Below are positions 1-7,249 of a DNA stretch of 11,143 nucleotides, piece by piece. The stretch's first letter is position 1, and the number at the start of each line of letters is the position of its first letter. Location of the stretch: contig JBBTVI010000039.1 of assembly GCA_038063315.1 (NCBI GenBank), positions 1 through 11,143 of the forward strand, read 5' to 3'. The notes under the pieces were generated by a model, which saw nothing but the letters and a program-made list of their open reading frames with translations, was not told the DNA's origin and searched no databases. The DNA is from JBBTVI01 sp038063315 (GTDB taxonomy: Bacteria; Patescibacteriota; Minisyncoccia; Sungbacterales; HO2-52-23). Position numbers and translations under genes: made by a program.

Positions 1-85
1 CTTCGTCGCTGCTACTCCTCGCAATGACAATCGAAATGGATTGCCGCGCGCCCCCTCGATGAACTCGGGGTCGCTCGCAATGACG
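1..85. repeat. Dispersed repeat, two partial/complete units at the left edge
   Basis: Bases 33-85 are a 53-nt unit that recurs in inverted orientation at the other edge of the window (11091-11143), matching at 50 of 53 positions with the three differences clustered at the centre. Bases 1-28 look like the tail of a second unit of the same type, sharing the pattern ctcgcaatgac with bases 75-84. Repeats of the form GTCATTGCGAGCGA...GGCAATCC are known as dispersed intergenic repeats in many environmental bacterial genomes; their function is not established. The position at both ends suggests the assembly broke at this repeat. Confidence 0.8.
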
Positions 86-102
86 GATATGAGGCTTTTT
101 AG

Positions 103-126
103 AGGGTTTCTATATAGAAAAACCCT
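103..126. other. Small hairpin upstream of pilM
   Basis: The sequence AGGG-TTTCTAT / ATAGAAA-AA-CCCT forms an inverted repeat with a two-base bulge just 7 bases ahead of the pilM start. A T-tract (96-100) precedes it. It could be an operator, or the end of an upstream transcription unit. Nothing in the sequence decides between them. Confidence 0.4.
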
Positions 127-133
127 ATCAAAT

Positions 134-1261
134 ATGAAATTATTTACACGCATTCTCCATCCTCTTAATACCCGCTTTCTCCGTTGGGCGCGGCGGTCCA
201 CCGATATTCCGGTGTTTGGATTTGATATATCGGATGAGACGATCAAATACGTCAAATTCCGGCCGGAAAAGCATCTGGATATCGAGGCGACCGGAACAAT
301 CACAATCCCTGCAGGGATTATCACCGATGGAGAAATAAAAAAAGAGGACGATCTTGTCGCGTTATGCCGGGAATTCCGTAAATCCGCGCCCGCATGCATC
401 AAGCGCTCGTTTGCGATCGTCTCTCTTCCCGAGGAGAAAAGTTACGTCCGGCTTTTGGAGATTCCCCGTGTGCGCCGCGACGACGTGGGGAACGCAATCC
501 GTTGGGAACTGGAGGGGCATATTCCGCTTGCCGTTGATGATCTCGCTTACGACTTCGATGTTCTTGAACCCGATAGTCCTGCCGACGCGATCTATCATGC
601 GGTTGTGGTCGCGTTTCCCAAAGCGATTGTGGAATCGTACGCGTCCGTTCTTGAGCGGAGCGGCATTCCTCCAGCGGCGCTTATCCTGGAGTCGCAGGCG
701 CTTACGCGCTGCATCGCGGCCGACATGCAGCGCAATTCCTCCGTTATCGTAACCGATATCGGCCGGCATCGGACAAGTTTTGCCATTCTTGCCGACGGCG
801 CCATGCTATTTACCAATACGATTCAGACCGGAGGGCTGCATATGGAACGGGCAATCGCAACGGCGCTCAACGTATCGGCGGAAGAAGCGGTGGTTATAAA
901 AAAAACAATCGGTTTCCACCGGCGTAAATTCGATGGCCGCCTCCATGCGGCTTTGTTGCCGTTTCTCACCGCGATCGGCGATGAATTACGGCGCCTGATG
1001 GATTTTTACGCCGCGCACGCGGCACGGCGCGCCAACGCCCCCCCGCGGATTACGGGTATTCTGCTCGCCGGAGGAGACGCAAACCTTTACGGCTTGGATA
1101 CCTATCTTGCGAGTTCTCTGAAAGTACCGATTTCCGGAATCAATCCTTTTGCGTCCTCCATGGATCGTTTTCGTTTCGGCATTCCGCCGCTGCCGCAGCG
1201 GACAGCCCTTGCGTTTACCGTCGCCATCGGCCTTGCGCTTCATGGTATTAGTCCGGAGTAA
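134..1261 (+). CDS. pilM: Type IV pilus assembly protein PilM, actin-like ATPase
   Basis: 375 aa. PilM is a cytoplasmic actin/FtsA-fold ATPase that binds the N-terminal tail of PilN and links the pilus motor to the inner-membrane PilN/PilO platform. Visible family features are the phosphate-1 loop FGFDISDETIKYV (28-40), the segment GHIPLAVDDLAYDF (128-141) which matches the conserved IP-DE-DY stretch, the phosphate-2 motif TDIGRHRTSFAIL (207-219), and the adenosine loop ILLAGGDANLYGL (309-321). The ATG at 134 was chosen because the frame extends upstream only into dispersed repeat sequence. No Shine-Dalgarno is present. The N-terminal 24 residues are basic and longer than in many PilMs. The pilN ribosome binding site overlaps its stop, so the two are cotranscribed. 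The function is well supported by motifs and by gene order. Confidence 0.88.
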   Translation: MKLFTRILHPLNTRFLRWARRSTDIPVFGFDISDETIKYVKFRPEKHLDIEATGTITIPAGIITDGEIKKEDDLVALCREFRKSAPACIKRSFAIVSLPEEKSYVRLLEIPRVRRDDVGNAIRWELEGHIPLAVDDLAYDFDVLEPDSPADAIYHAVVVAFPKAIVESYASVLERSGIPPAALILESQALTRCIAADMQRNSSVIVTDIGRHRTSFAILADGAMLFTNTIQTGGLHMERAIATALNVSAEEAVVIKKTIGFHRRKFDGRLHAALLPFLTAIGDELRRLMDFYAAHAARRANAPPRITGILLAGGDANLYGLDTYLASSLKVPISGINPFASSMDRFRFGIPPLPQRTALAFTVAIGLALHGISPE

Positions 1262-1266
1262 GGAGG
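1261..1266 (+). promoter_or_regulatory. Shine-Dalgarno for pilN
   Basis: AGGAGG overlaps the last base of the pilM stop codon and lies 11 nt ahead of the pilN ATG. It is the only strong Shine-Dalgarno ahead of a major gene in this window and fixes the pilN start at 1278. Confidence 0.75.
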
Positions 1267-1277
1267 CATTAATATTT

Positions 1278-1853
1278 ATGTCAGCCATATCACTCAATCT
1301 TCTTCCGCCAGCGTATAAGAATGTGATCCGTCGCGAGGAATTGCGCCGTACGATCCGATTTTTTACCGCGGTGGTCCTCGGCGTGGTCGCCGTCGGAATG
1401 ACTCTATTGCTTCCGTCATATCTTCCGCTGCTTTTGCAACAAAACGAATTACGGCGATCTCTGGATATTGAAAAGCAGGCCGTCGGGATTTTCGGACTTG
1501 AAGAGACGATCAAGGAGATGCGTGCATTTTCTTCGCGCTTGACGGGGATGCGTGGGGCTTTGCGTCGTCCGCCGGTCGCATCGCGCCTGGTAAGCGATAT
1601 TTTGGCCTTCGGCACGGACGGCGTTATGATATACGGCGTTGCCATCGGCGAAGACGGGAGCGTGGATATGACGGGATTTGCCGCGCGCCGTTCGGATCTC
1701 ATCGGCATGGAGGAGCGTATGCGCGCATCCGGTCAATTCTCCGATGTTACGTTGCCGCTCGCCACTATCGTGCGCCAGACCGATATAGAATTCTCATTGC
1801 ACGCGACGCTTGCGCCGGAATTCCGGTTGTCCGCGGGCGAAAAAATTGATTAA
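1278..1853 (+). CDS. pilN: Type IV pilus inner-membrane platform protein PilN
   Basis: 191 aa. PilN is a bitopic membrane protein whose short cytoplasmic tail docks on PilM and whose extracytoplasmic domain pairs with PilO. The N-terminus ISLNLLPPAYKN (4-15) is the conserved PilM-binding INLLP motif. A hydrophobic span follows at about residues 28-52 (FFTAVVLGVVAVGMTLLLP), then a heptad-rich coiled region (about 53-90), then a small ferredoxin-like C-terminal domain. The start follows from AGGAGG 11 nt upstream; an earlier in-frame start would lie inside pilM. The 191-aa length is usual for the family. The pilO start is only 4 nt after its stop, so the genes form an operon. Confidence 0.85.
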   Translation: MSAISLNLLPPAYKNVIRREELRRTIRFFTAVVLGVVAVGMTLLLPSYLPLLLQQNELRRSLDIEKQAVGIFGLEETIKEMRAFSSRLTGMRGALRRPPVASRLVSDILAFGTDGVMIYGVAIGEDGSVDMTGFAARRSDLIGMEERMRASGQFSDVTLPLATIVRQTDIEFSLHATLAPEFRLSAGEKID

Positions 1854-1857
1854 AGAT

Positions 1858-2412
1858 ATGCTTATCAAATTCTGGATTACAATCATCACCTCCGGTTTGC
1901 TGATGGCCTTGGCGTTTCTTGGCTTCGGATTTCTGACCACGCGGGTGGAGCGCGCGGAGGAAGCGCTCGCGGCCATCGCCGTTGATATTGCAGATTTGGA
2001 ATTGGAGCGGCGGGCAGCCGCGCAATTTTCCGCTCTTGAAAAGACGCGTGGACCAGACATTGAGCGGATCTCCAATTTTTCCGTCACGCGGGACCGCCCG
2101 ATCCGTTTACTCGAAGATGTTGAGCGCGCCGCGGCTGATGCCAGTACGACGATTTCCGTCGCCGTGGACGAAGACGCCGGCAGCCAGGCCGCTTTGGTCT
2201 TCCGTATTTCCTCGGCAGGTTCGGAGGAGAATGTTTCGCGGTTTTTGCGTTTGATTGAATTTCTTCCCTACGATATCGCGATTCGTGCCGTGGCTTTGCA
2301 AATGTCGGGGCGGCGAAGATTCGTCTCTTCGGATAGCGACGTCGAACGACCGGCCGAACTCACGCTCCGTCTTCATGTCGCCACGGCATCTGCTGCGGCC
2401 CCGAAGAAATAG
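1858..2412 (+). CDS. pilO: PilO-like type IV pilus platform protein
   Basis: 184 aa. The sequence is only weakly recognisable, so the call leans on its place directly after pilM and pilN and on its architecture. It has one N-terminal membrane span (about 6-27, FWITIITSGLLMALAFLGFGF), an Ala/Glu-rich coiled coil (about 30-62) and a C-terminal alpha/beta domain (about 85-178) ending in an Ala/Lys tail. PilO forms a heterodimer with PilN on the outer face of the inner membrane. The ATG at 1858 lies 4 nt after the pilN stop. An in-frame TTG four codons upstream overlaps the end of pilN and cannot be excluded. Its stop is only 2 nt from the edge of a 154-nt repeat element. Confidence 0.65.
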   Translation: MLIKFWITIITSGLLMALAFLGFGFLTTRVERAEEALAAIAVDIADLELERRAAAQFSALEKTRGPDIERISNFSVTRDRPIRLLEDVERAAADASTTISVAVDEDAGSQAALVFRISSAGSEENVSRFLRLIEFLPYDIAIRAVALQMSGRRRFVSSDSDVERPAELTLRLHVATASAAAPKK

Positions 2413-2414
2413 CA

Positions 2415-2568
2415 CTAAACTTTGGCAAATTTTTGCGAGTATCTGAAAATAATATAACGAGCGGAGATGAGGAGGTTTAACCTCGTAAGCGGCTTACGAG
2501 GTTAAACCTCCAATGAGTGCATCTTCTATGAGTATCGGATCAATTTCGGGAAATTTGCCGAAGTTCAG
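2415..2568 (-). repeat. 154-nt MITE-like palindromic element, copy 1
   Basis: The element is bounded by inverted terminal repeats: CTAAACTTTGGCAAATTT at the left and the complement of CTGAACTTCGGCAAATTT at the right, 16 of 18 matching. At its centre (2471-2511) is a perfect palindrome with 20-nt arms around one G. The same structure, also 154 nt, occurs at 9554-9707 in the opposite orientation. Core and ends are conserved between the copies while the intervening flanks have diverged. It has no coding capacity. The strand is arbitrary and only marks the opposite orientation to copy 2. No clear target-site duplication is seen here. Confidence 0.8.
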
Positions 2569-2594
2569 GATAACAGTAATTTCTTAACCGAATT

Positions 2595-2996
2595 ATGTCT
2601 CTCAAGACAAAAATCCATTCGCTTGCATCGGGAAAGCGTCTGTTCGCGCACCGCGACACTCAATTGCTCGCCGGGGTATACTTCGCTATTTTTCTTGTTT
2701 TTGGGATAGCCATTTGGGATGCGGGTGTTTTCTACCGCGCGACCGGCGTAAAAAAAACGGAACCGGCGGATGCGCGCGACCAGGTGAAACGGCGCCTCTT
2801 TCACGACGAGGATTTGAACCAAATTATTGCGTTGCTCAATGAACGGGATGCGCAATACAAGAAGTTTCGGGCCGCGCCAATCTTAGTTCCCGGCATAAGG
2901 CGCAAGGAGGATCTTGTTTCGCCGCGATTGCCCGCCACAACGACGGACGTCTCCGCCGGAACAACGACCGTTTCGACATCCACTGTGACCCAGTAG
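2595..2996 (+). CDS. Small single-pass membrane protein of the pilus cluster, unknown function
   Basis: 133 aa, family not recognised. It has a basic N-terminus, one membrane span at about residues 24-44 (LLAGVYFAIFLVFGIAIW), a charged helical stretch (about 53-90, with DLNQIIALLNERDAQYKKF), a short Pro/Arg region, and a Thr/Ser/Val-rich tail (about 112-133) that looks disordered. Its place right after pilM-pilN-pilO and its membrane topology suggest an accessory pilus part, perhaps doing the job of PilP, but there is no sequence evidence for PilP itself. It is separated from pilO by the 154-nt repeat element, so it may not share the operon transcript. No Shine-Dalgarno precedes the ATG. Confidence 0.65.
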   Translation: MSLKTKIHSLASGKRLFAHRDTQLLAGVYFAIFLVFGIAIWDAGVFYRATGVKKTEPADARDQVKRRLFHDEDLNQIIALLNERDAQYKKFRAAPILVPGIRRKEDLVSPRLPATTTDVSAGTTTVSTSTVTQ

Positions 2997-3017
2997 CCGT
3001 TTTTCGGTATACCTGCC

Positions 3018-3045
3018 TTGCACCATGAATGCGATGTGGTACTAT
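3018..3045 (+). promoter_or_regulatory. Promoter of the superoxide dismutase gene
   Basis: TTGCAC (3018-3023), a 16-nt spacer and TACTAT (3040-3045), the latter preceded by TG at 3037-3038, giving an extended -10. Only six bases separate the -10 from the ATG at 3052, so transcription would begin at or next to the start codon. This is an inference from the sequence alone. Confidence 0.6.
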
Positions 3046-3051
3046 TGCCAT

Positions 3052-3645
3052 ATGCCATACGAAGCAAAAAATTTTGATCATCTTTTGGGGACTGAAGGAT
3101 TCAGCGATACAATGCTGAAAAACCATTTCACGCTCTACCAGGGATATGTGACAAACGTGAATAAAACAGTAGATGCCCTTTCGCGCCTGTCCGGAGAGGG
3201 GAAAATCGGGACGCCGGAGTACGCGGAGATTAAGCGTCGGTTCGGCTGGGAATTCAGCGGTATGCGCCTCCACGAATATTATTTCGGCAATATGGCCAAA
3301 GGCGGCGTGGCGTTGGACGCGGAGTCGGCGCTCAATCAAAAAATCGCCGCAGATTTCGGGTCCTACGGCGATTGGGAAAAGGATTTTAAGGCGGTCGGAG
3401 CGCTCCGCGGCATCGGCTGGGCCGTGCTCTATTACGACCCCATTGGCGCACGCCTCTTCAATATCTGGATCAACGAGCACGAGATGGGGCATCTTGCGGG
3501 CGGGGTCCCGGTTCTCGCGCTGGATGTCTTTGAGCACGCCTACGTCCTGGACTACGGCATCAAGCGCGCCGACTATATTGAGGCGTTTTGGCGCGCGGTT
3601 GACTGGAACGCGGCTGTGGAACGGTTCCGGCGCGCGACGCAATGA
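3052..3645 (+). CDS. Superoxide dismutase, Fe/Mn family
   Basis: 197 aa, the usual length. The enzyme converts superoxide to oxygen and hydrogen peroxide using one Fe or Mn ion, probably in the cytoplasm as no signal peptide is visible. The likely metal ligands are His25 (NHFTLYQGYV), His74 (LHEYYFGNM), Asp158 and His162 (ALDVFEHAYVLDYG). The Trp-rich GIGWAVLYYD segment (120-129) is also present. The first-ligand region differs from the classic HHxKHHxxYV, and the second-shell position usually held by Gln reads His (INEHEMGH, 141-147), as in some archaeal and mycobacterial enzymes. Metal preference cannot be read from this. The ATG at 3052 was chosen because the next upstream one (3025) lies inside the promoter. 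It is transcribed toward recR. Confidence 0.9.
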   Translation: MPYEAKNFDHLLGTEGFSDTMLKNHFTLYQGYVTNVNKTVDALSRLSGEGKIGTPEYAEIKRRFGWEFSGMRLHEYYFGNMAKGGVALDAESALNQKIAADFGSYGDWEKDFKAVGALRGIGWAVLYYDPIGARLFNIWINEHEMGHLAGGVPVLALDVFEHAYVLDYGIKRADYIEAFWRAVDWNAAVERFRRATQ

Positions 3646-3659
3646 AATCGCGCACTCTC

Positions 3660-3675
3660 TTTTTTCGCGAAAAAA
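3660..3675. terminator. Palindrome between convergent sod and recR
   Basis: TTTTTTCGCGAAAAAA is a perfect 16-nt palindrome in the 40-nt gap between the two converging stop codons. It has a T-run on each strand, but its stem is mostly A:T, so terminator strength would be poor. Offered because of its placement. Confidence 0.35.
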
Positions 3676-3685
3676 CTCGTGGCTG

Positions 3686-4357
3686 TTACGCAGCGGGTTT
3701 TTCGGTGAGACGCGCGCTGCGGTTTTTGAGCGCATGGCGGATCGTCACGTCGTCGCTATACTCAAGTTCGGCGCCGAGCGACAGGCCCCGGCCAAGCCGC
3801 GAGACGGAGAGGTTCTGATACTGCGTCGCCAGGGGTTCCAAAATTCGCTCGATGTAGAGCGCGGTTGTATCGCCCTCAGTGGTTGAATTTGTTGCCAGTA
3901 TGACTTCGCAGTTCTCGGCGCTACTCGCGAGAAGCGTGTTGACGCGTTCATAGAGCGCGCCGAGGCGGAGCCGTTTGGGGGAGTCGTCATCCAGCGGAGA
4001 GAGCACGCCGCCAAGTATGTGATAGAGTCCGTTAAACTCCGCGGTTCTTTCAAGCCCCCGCATATCCGATTCTTTTTCCACAATGGCAATGGCGCGCGGA
4101 TTGCGTCTTGCGTCGGCGCAAAATGCACAAAGAAATGGCGCATTATCTGACGCGCGGCCCTCTGTGGGCGTTGCGCGAAAGCATTGGCCGCATGGACGCA
4201 CCCGGTCATGCAGAAGGCGGATTTCCTCGGCCAATGCCGCGCAGTAGTCGCGCTCCTGCTTAAACAAAAAATGCGCGAAACGGCCGGCCTGGCGCGGTCC
4301 GATGCCGGGAAATTTCTGAAATAGTTCAATGAGATTTTCCAGGGGAGGGGGATACAT
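3686..4357 (-). CDS. recR: Recombination mediator protein RecR
   Basis: 223 aa, slightly longer than the typical 200. RecR works with RecO (and RecF) to load RecA on SSB-coated single-stranded DNA at gaps. All parts are visible in order: a helix-hairpin-helix (FPGIGPRQAGRFAHF, 16-30), a four-Cys zinc finger (Cys56, Cys59, Cys77, Cys80), a Toprim domain with Glu94 in AIVEKESDMRGLERT (91-105) and ATNSTTEGDTTALYIE (155-170), and the C-terminal signature SRLGRGLSLGAELEYSDD (186-203). The zinc-finger linker is longer than usual by a few residues. No Shine-Dalgarno is seen. It lies 115 nt downstream of dnaB on the same strand, with an inverted repeat in the gap, so it may be cotranscribed or have its own promoter. 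Confidence 0.93.
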   Translation of the reverse strand: MYPPPLENLIELFQKFPGIGPRQAGRFAHFLFKQERDYCAALAEEIRLLHDRVRPCGQCFRATPTEGRASDNAPFLCAFCADARRNPRAIAIVEKESDMRGLERTAEFNGLYHILGGVLSPLDDDSPKRLRLGALYERVNTLLASSAENCEVILATNSTTEGDTTALYIERILEPLATQYQNLSVSRLGRGLSLGAELEYSDDVTIRHALKNRSARLTEKPAA

Positions 4358-4364
4358 AAAAGCA

Positions 4365-4462
4365 ATGGGATATGGGATATGTATTATGAATTATGGGAAT
4401 ACATCTGATAACGATTTCCTTTTTTCCGTTCCATAATACATACTTCATACCCCATACCCCAT
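4365..4462. repeat. Imperfect inverted repeat of ATACCCC/ATACTTC units in the dnaB-recR gap
   Basis: The left arm at 4365-4381 (ATGGGATATGGGATATG) matches the complement of the right arm at 4446-4462 at 15 of 17 positions. The rest of the gap contains further ATAATACATA and ATACTTCAT repeats. Low-complexity units of this kind are often found between genes. It could fold as a long hairpin between dnaB and recR, but no U-tract follows. Confidence 0.5.
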
Positions 4463-4472
4463 ACTTCATTCC

Positions 4473-7157
4473 TTACAGCGGTATATCCAGCGGGTCATCG
4501 CGGCCTTTTTCGATTGAACGGAACGACGTGGTCTCCTCGTGGAAATAGAGCTCAATCTTCCCGGTGGGGCCGTTGCGATGTTTTTCAATCATAATATCCG
4601 CGATATTCGCACGATCGCTGTTCTGTCGGTCCTTATCCTCGCGGTAGATGAACATAACAACGTCCGCATCCTGCTCAATACTGTTATGCACAATAAAATC
4701 ATTTGCGACAAAATTATGGTTTTCCGGCATGGTCATATCAAACACGTCTTCAAGGCCCAATGAGGAGACGGATGCGACTTCGTCCCAAAATAGATCCGAC
4801 TGCGCCATATCGAGAAGGGTCGTGCTGTTTAATGCGTCGGCGATGCGCGCCATCCGCACGCGGGAAATTCCGGTTTTGAAAAGCGTGCTCCCGCAATACG
4901 CCGTGTCAATGCGCTTAACAAATTCACGCCAGCCGATTCCGCAACGATTCTTTTCCGGAGTGACCATCAGACTCCATATCTCTCTTGGAATGGTGTCAAC
5001 ATTGGTATTGGCCGCGATGAGACCCAAGGCATCAATCAATTGTGCCGCGGCTATGCCCCGCATTCCAAAGGATCCGACGAGACGGCAAAAACGCAATTGC
5101 TGGACGCTTCCCTGAATATGAATTTGATAACTAGGGCGATATTGGCCTTGCGGAATTTTACGCAAAACACCGATGATGGAAAGGCGCAGCAAGAGATGCT
5201 GTACTTGCTCGGCTAATACCGGACTTGTTGTGGAGTAGTAAATCGCGCCGGCAGGTTTTCTCCCGGGCAAATATTTCCACGAGATGTTTCCGTCTGTCGC
5301 CCATAAATGATGCAAGAAAAGGCAAATTTTATCCGCCGGAAGCGTAAAAAGATTTATGGGCAATTCCTTATCGTACGACCGCGACCGCCCTATACAGAGT
5401 CGCTCATACCAGCGCGTGATCGGATGCCGCCTGCCGCGCGCAAGGCGATACGGCGACGGCAGATAGATATGAAACCAATTTTTTTGCGGCACAAGCCGCG
5501 GCGTGATGTCGAAAAGCCGGGTTGCGGCGCCGCTGACGGCTTGAATACAATCCGTATCTGCGCTCGTATAATGAATGGGCTGATGCGGAAGAACGCATCC
5601 GTCGCCCACAAGATGCGCAAGGAGAATCAATTCGTCATCGGATAAAGCGGATGCGTTCTGCGCCGTCGGCGTTAAGGTTCGTGGGATTGCAATACGCGCG
5701 CCGATATCCAGATGGTCCAGGCGCGTCCATCCGCTAACGGTAAAAAACGGATGGTTTGCTGATGCCTTGATGCTGCGGCCGCTACGCGTCCGTAAAAGGT
5801 AGATTTGCTTGCGTCCGCTTGAGAAAATTTTTGCGGCTTTAGCCGGCGCAAGTTTTAATTTATCAGTCAGGGAAAAAACGGGAATGTCGGTTTTTCCGAC
5901 AAGATTTTTCAGCGGAATGCGTTGCCCGGTATCCGCGCGCATAATCAGCGTATCGCCGGCGAGACACCCCGACTCACGTAGATCCGACAGGCGCGGAATT
6001 GCGGGGTGGCGCATCTCGACGCCTCGGGATAACTGCGACAGCGCAAGCACGGGCACATTCAGTTCTTTGGCCATGGCTTTGAGCGAGCGGGAGATTTCGG
6101 AGACCTCCTGGACGCGCGAATCCGGCCTTCCCGGACCCTGAATCAGCTGGAGATAATCAATAACAAAAAGGCCGACGTTGTGATGCGCCTGCAGGCGCCT
6201 GGCCTTGGCTCTCAATTGCATGACGGTCGGGGAAGACGAGTCGTCAATAAAAAGCGGGGCTTCGGCCAAAGACGCCATGGCGTCCCTGACGCGCGTAAAG
6301 TCGTTGTCCTCTCCCTCCGCGCGGAGCCGCCCGGTGCGCAAGCGCCACGAATCAACATTGGCCTCGGCCGCAAGCAGCCGGTCAATGAGCTGCTCGCGCG
6401 ACATTTCTAAACTAAAAACCCCGACGGCGCGTTTTGCGTCAATGGCGACGTTTCGCGCGATATTGAGCGCAAGAGATGTTTTGCCCAAACTCGGCCGGGC
6501 GGCGAGCACCACAAGATCCGATTTTTGGAGGCCCGCGAGGTAATTATCAAGATCCGTAAATCCCGTCGGGAGGCCTCGCAAGGCCCCGTCGCCTTTGTGC
6601 AACCGCTCGATTCTCTCCCATGCCTCTTCAAGCGCTGCGCTCACGGGAAAAAATTCCTGGCGGAGCGAGTCCTTGGCAATTCCGAAAATTTTCTGTTCGG
6701 CCTCGTCAATGAGGCGCTCCACATCCTCGGCCTCCTGATAGCCGAGGCGTCCAATATCGTGGGAGGCCGCAATCAGGTCGCGCAGCAGCCGTTTTTTGCG
6801 GACAATCTCGGCGTAGTGCGCCGCATGCGCCGCAGTGGGGACGGCGTTGACGAGGTCCGAGAGGTATGCCGCGCCTCCGACCTCTGCGAGCTTCTCTTTT
6901 TCGCGCAGGCGGTTCGTCACGCTTAAAATATCAATCGGTTCCCTCCGCTCCGTAAGCTCGAGCATCGCGGTATAAATCTCGCGATGCACCGGTTTGTAAA
7001 AGTCGCGCGCGCCGAGCGCGTCCATGACGCGGTAGATCGCGTCGGGATCAAGCATCAGCGCGCCGAGCACCGAAATTTCGGCCTCGACATTTTGCGGCGG
7101 CAGGCGCATCCCTGCGGTGGGGATCGTATATTCTGTTCCGGTGGGCGTTGTTGCCAT
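4473..7157 (-). CDS. dnaB: Replicative DNA helicase DnaB with an in-frame intein
   Basis: 894 aa precursor; removing the 428-residue intein leaves a 466-aa helicase, the normal DnaB size. DnaB is the hexameric 5'-to-3' helicase of the replication fork. The N-terminal primase-interacting domain is at about 18-125. The RecA-like motor has Walker A ARPSLGKTS (220-228; Lys226), Walker B FVIDYLQLI (331-339; Asp334) and the LSQLSRGVE motif (373-381). The intein interrupts the conserved segment RESG|SIEQDADVV between Gly397 and Ser826. The C-terminus contains KHRNGPTGKIEL (859-870). The ATG at 7157 has a promoter close upstream and no Shine-Dalgarno. The first 15 residues are extra and look disordered. 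Confidence 0.95.
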   Translation of the reverse strand: MATTPTGTEYTIPTAGMRLPPQNVEAEISVLGALMLDPDAIYRVMDALGARDFYKPVHREIYTAMLELTERREPIDILSVTNRLREKEKLAEVGGAAYLSDLVNAVPTAAHAAHYAEIVRKKRLLRDLIAASHDIGRLGYQEAEDVERLIDEAEQKIFGIAKDSLRQEFFPVSAALEEAWERIERLHKGDGALRGLPTGFTDLDNYLAGLQKSDLVVLAARPSLGKTSLALNIARNVAIDAKRAVGVFSLEMSREQLIDRLLAAEANVDSWRLRTGRLRAEGEDNDFTRVRDAMASLAEAPLFIDDSSSPTVMQLRAKARRLQAHHNVGLFVIDYLQLIQGPGRPDSRVQEVSEISRSLKAMAKELNVPVLALSQLSRGVEMRHPAIPRLSDLRESGCLAGDTLIMRADTGQRIPLKNLVGKTDIPVFSLTDKLKLAPAKAAKIFSSGRKQIYLLRTRSGRSIKASANHPFFTVSGWTRLDHLDIGARIAIPRTLTPTAQNASALSDDELILLAHLVGDGCVLPHQPIHYTSADTDCIQAVSGAATRLFDITPRLVPQKNWFHIYLPSPYRLARGRRHPITRWYERLCIGRSRSYDKELPINLFTLPADKICLFLHHLWATDGNISWKYLPGRKPAGAIYYSTTSPVLAEQVQHLLLRLSIIGVLRKIPQGQYRPSYQIHIQGSVQQLRFCRLVGSFGMRGIAAAQLIDALGLIAANTNVDTIPREIWSLMVTPEKNRCGIGWREFVKRIDTAYCGSTLFKTGISRVRMARIADALNSTTLLDMAQSDLFWDEVASVSSLGLEDVFDMTMPENHNFVANDFIVHNSIEQDADVVMFIYREDKDRQNSDRANIADIMIEKHRNGPTGKIELYFHEETTSFRSIEKGRDDPLDIPL
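4683..5966 (-). mobile_element. DnaB intein with LAGLIDADG homing endonuclease domain
   Basis: 428 aa (precursor residues 398-825), inserted at the same site as the Synechocystis and Rhodothermus DnaB inteins. Splicing residues are all present: Cys398 (block A, CLAGDTLI), His469 in block B (KASANHPFFTVSGW), block F EDVFDMTMPENHNFVA, block G NDFIVHN with His824 and Asn825, and Ser826 as the +1 nucleophile. Between them (about 500-790) lies an endonuclease domain with two dodecapeptide-like motifs, HLVGDGCVL (515-523; Asp519) and LWATDGNIS (618-626; Asp622). Both keep the catalytic Asp, so the enzyme may be active and able to spread the intein to empty dnaB alleles. Protein splicing is expected; activity is inferred. 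Confidence 0.93.
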
Positions 7158-7170
7158 GTTGAATAATTCT

Positions 7171-7200
7171 ATTATACTTTTGACGGCAACACCTCCGCAA
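7171..7200 (-). promoter_or_regulatory. Promoter of dnaB
   Basis: On the minus strand, TTGCGG (7200-7195), an 18-nt spacer and a consensus TATAAT (7176-7171). The expected start of transcription is near 7164, leaving about 7 nt before the dnaB ATG and no room for a Shine-Dalgarno. Confidence 0.55.
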
Positions 7201-7249
7201 GGAACAAACTGGGAATTTGCTGTGTATAGCAGGTAGGACTGACGTGCTA

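Noticed and set aside
986..1708. A 240-codon minus-strand frame opposite pilM and pilN
   Set aside because: Arg/Ser/Pro-rich composition typical of an antisense frame; both genes opposite are supported by motifs and by a Shine-Dalgarno.
2836..3735. A 299-codon open frame on the minus strand opposite sod
   Set aside because: It lies antisense to a gene with clear family motifs, resembles no family, and is a by-product of the codon bias of the + strand gene.
4683..5966. The dnaB insertion as a group I intron
   Set aside because: The insert is fully in frame from end to end and has all protein-splicing residues (Cys, His, His-Asn, Ser), so it is an intein.
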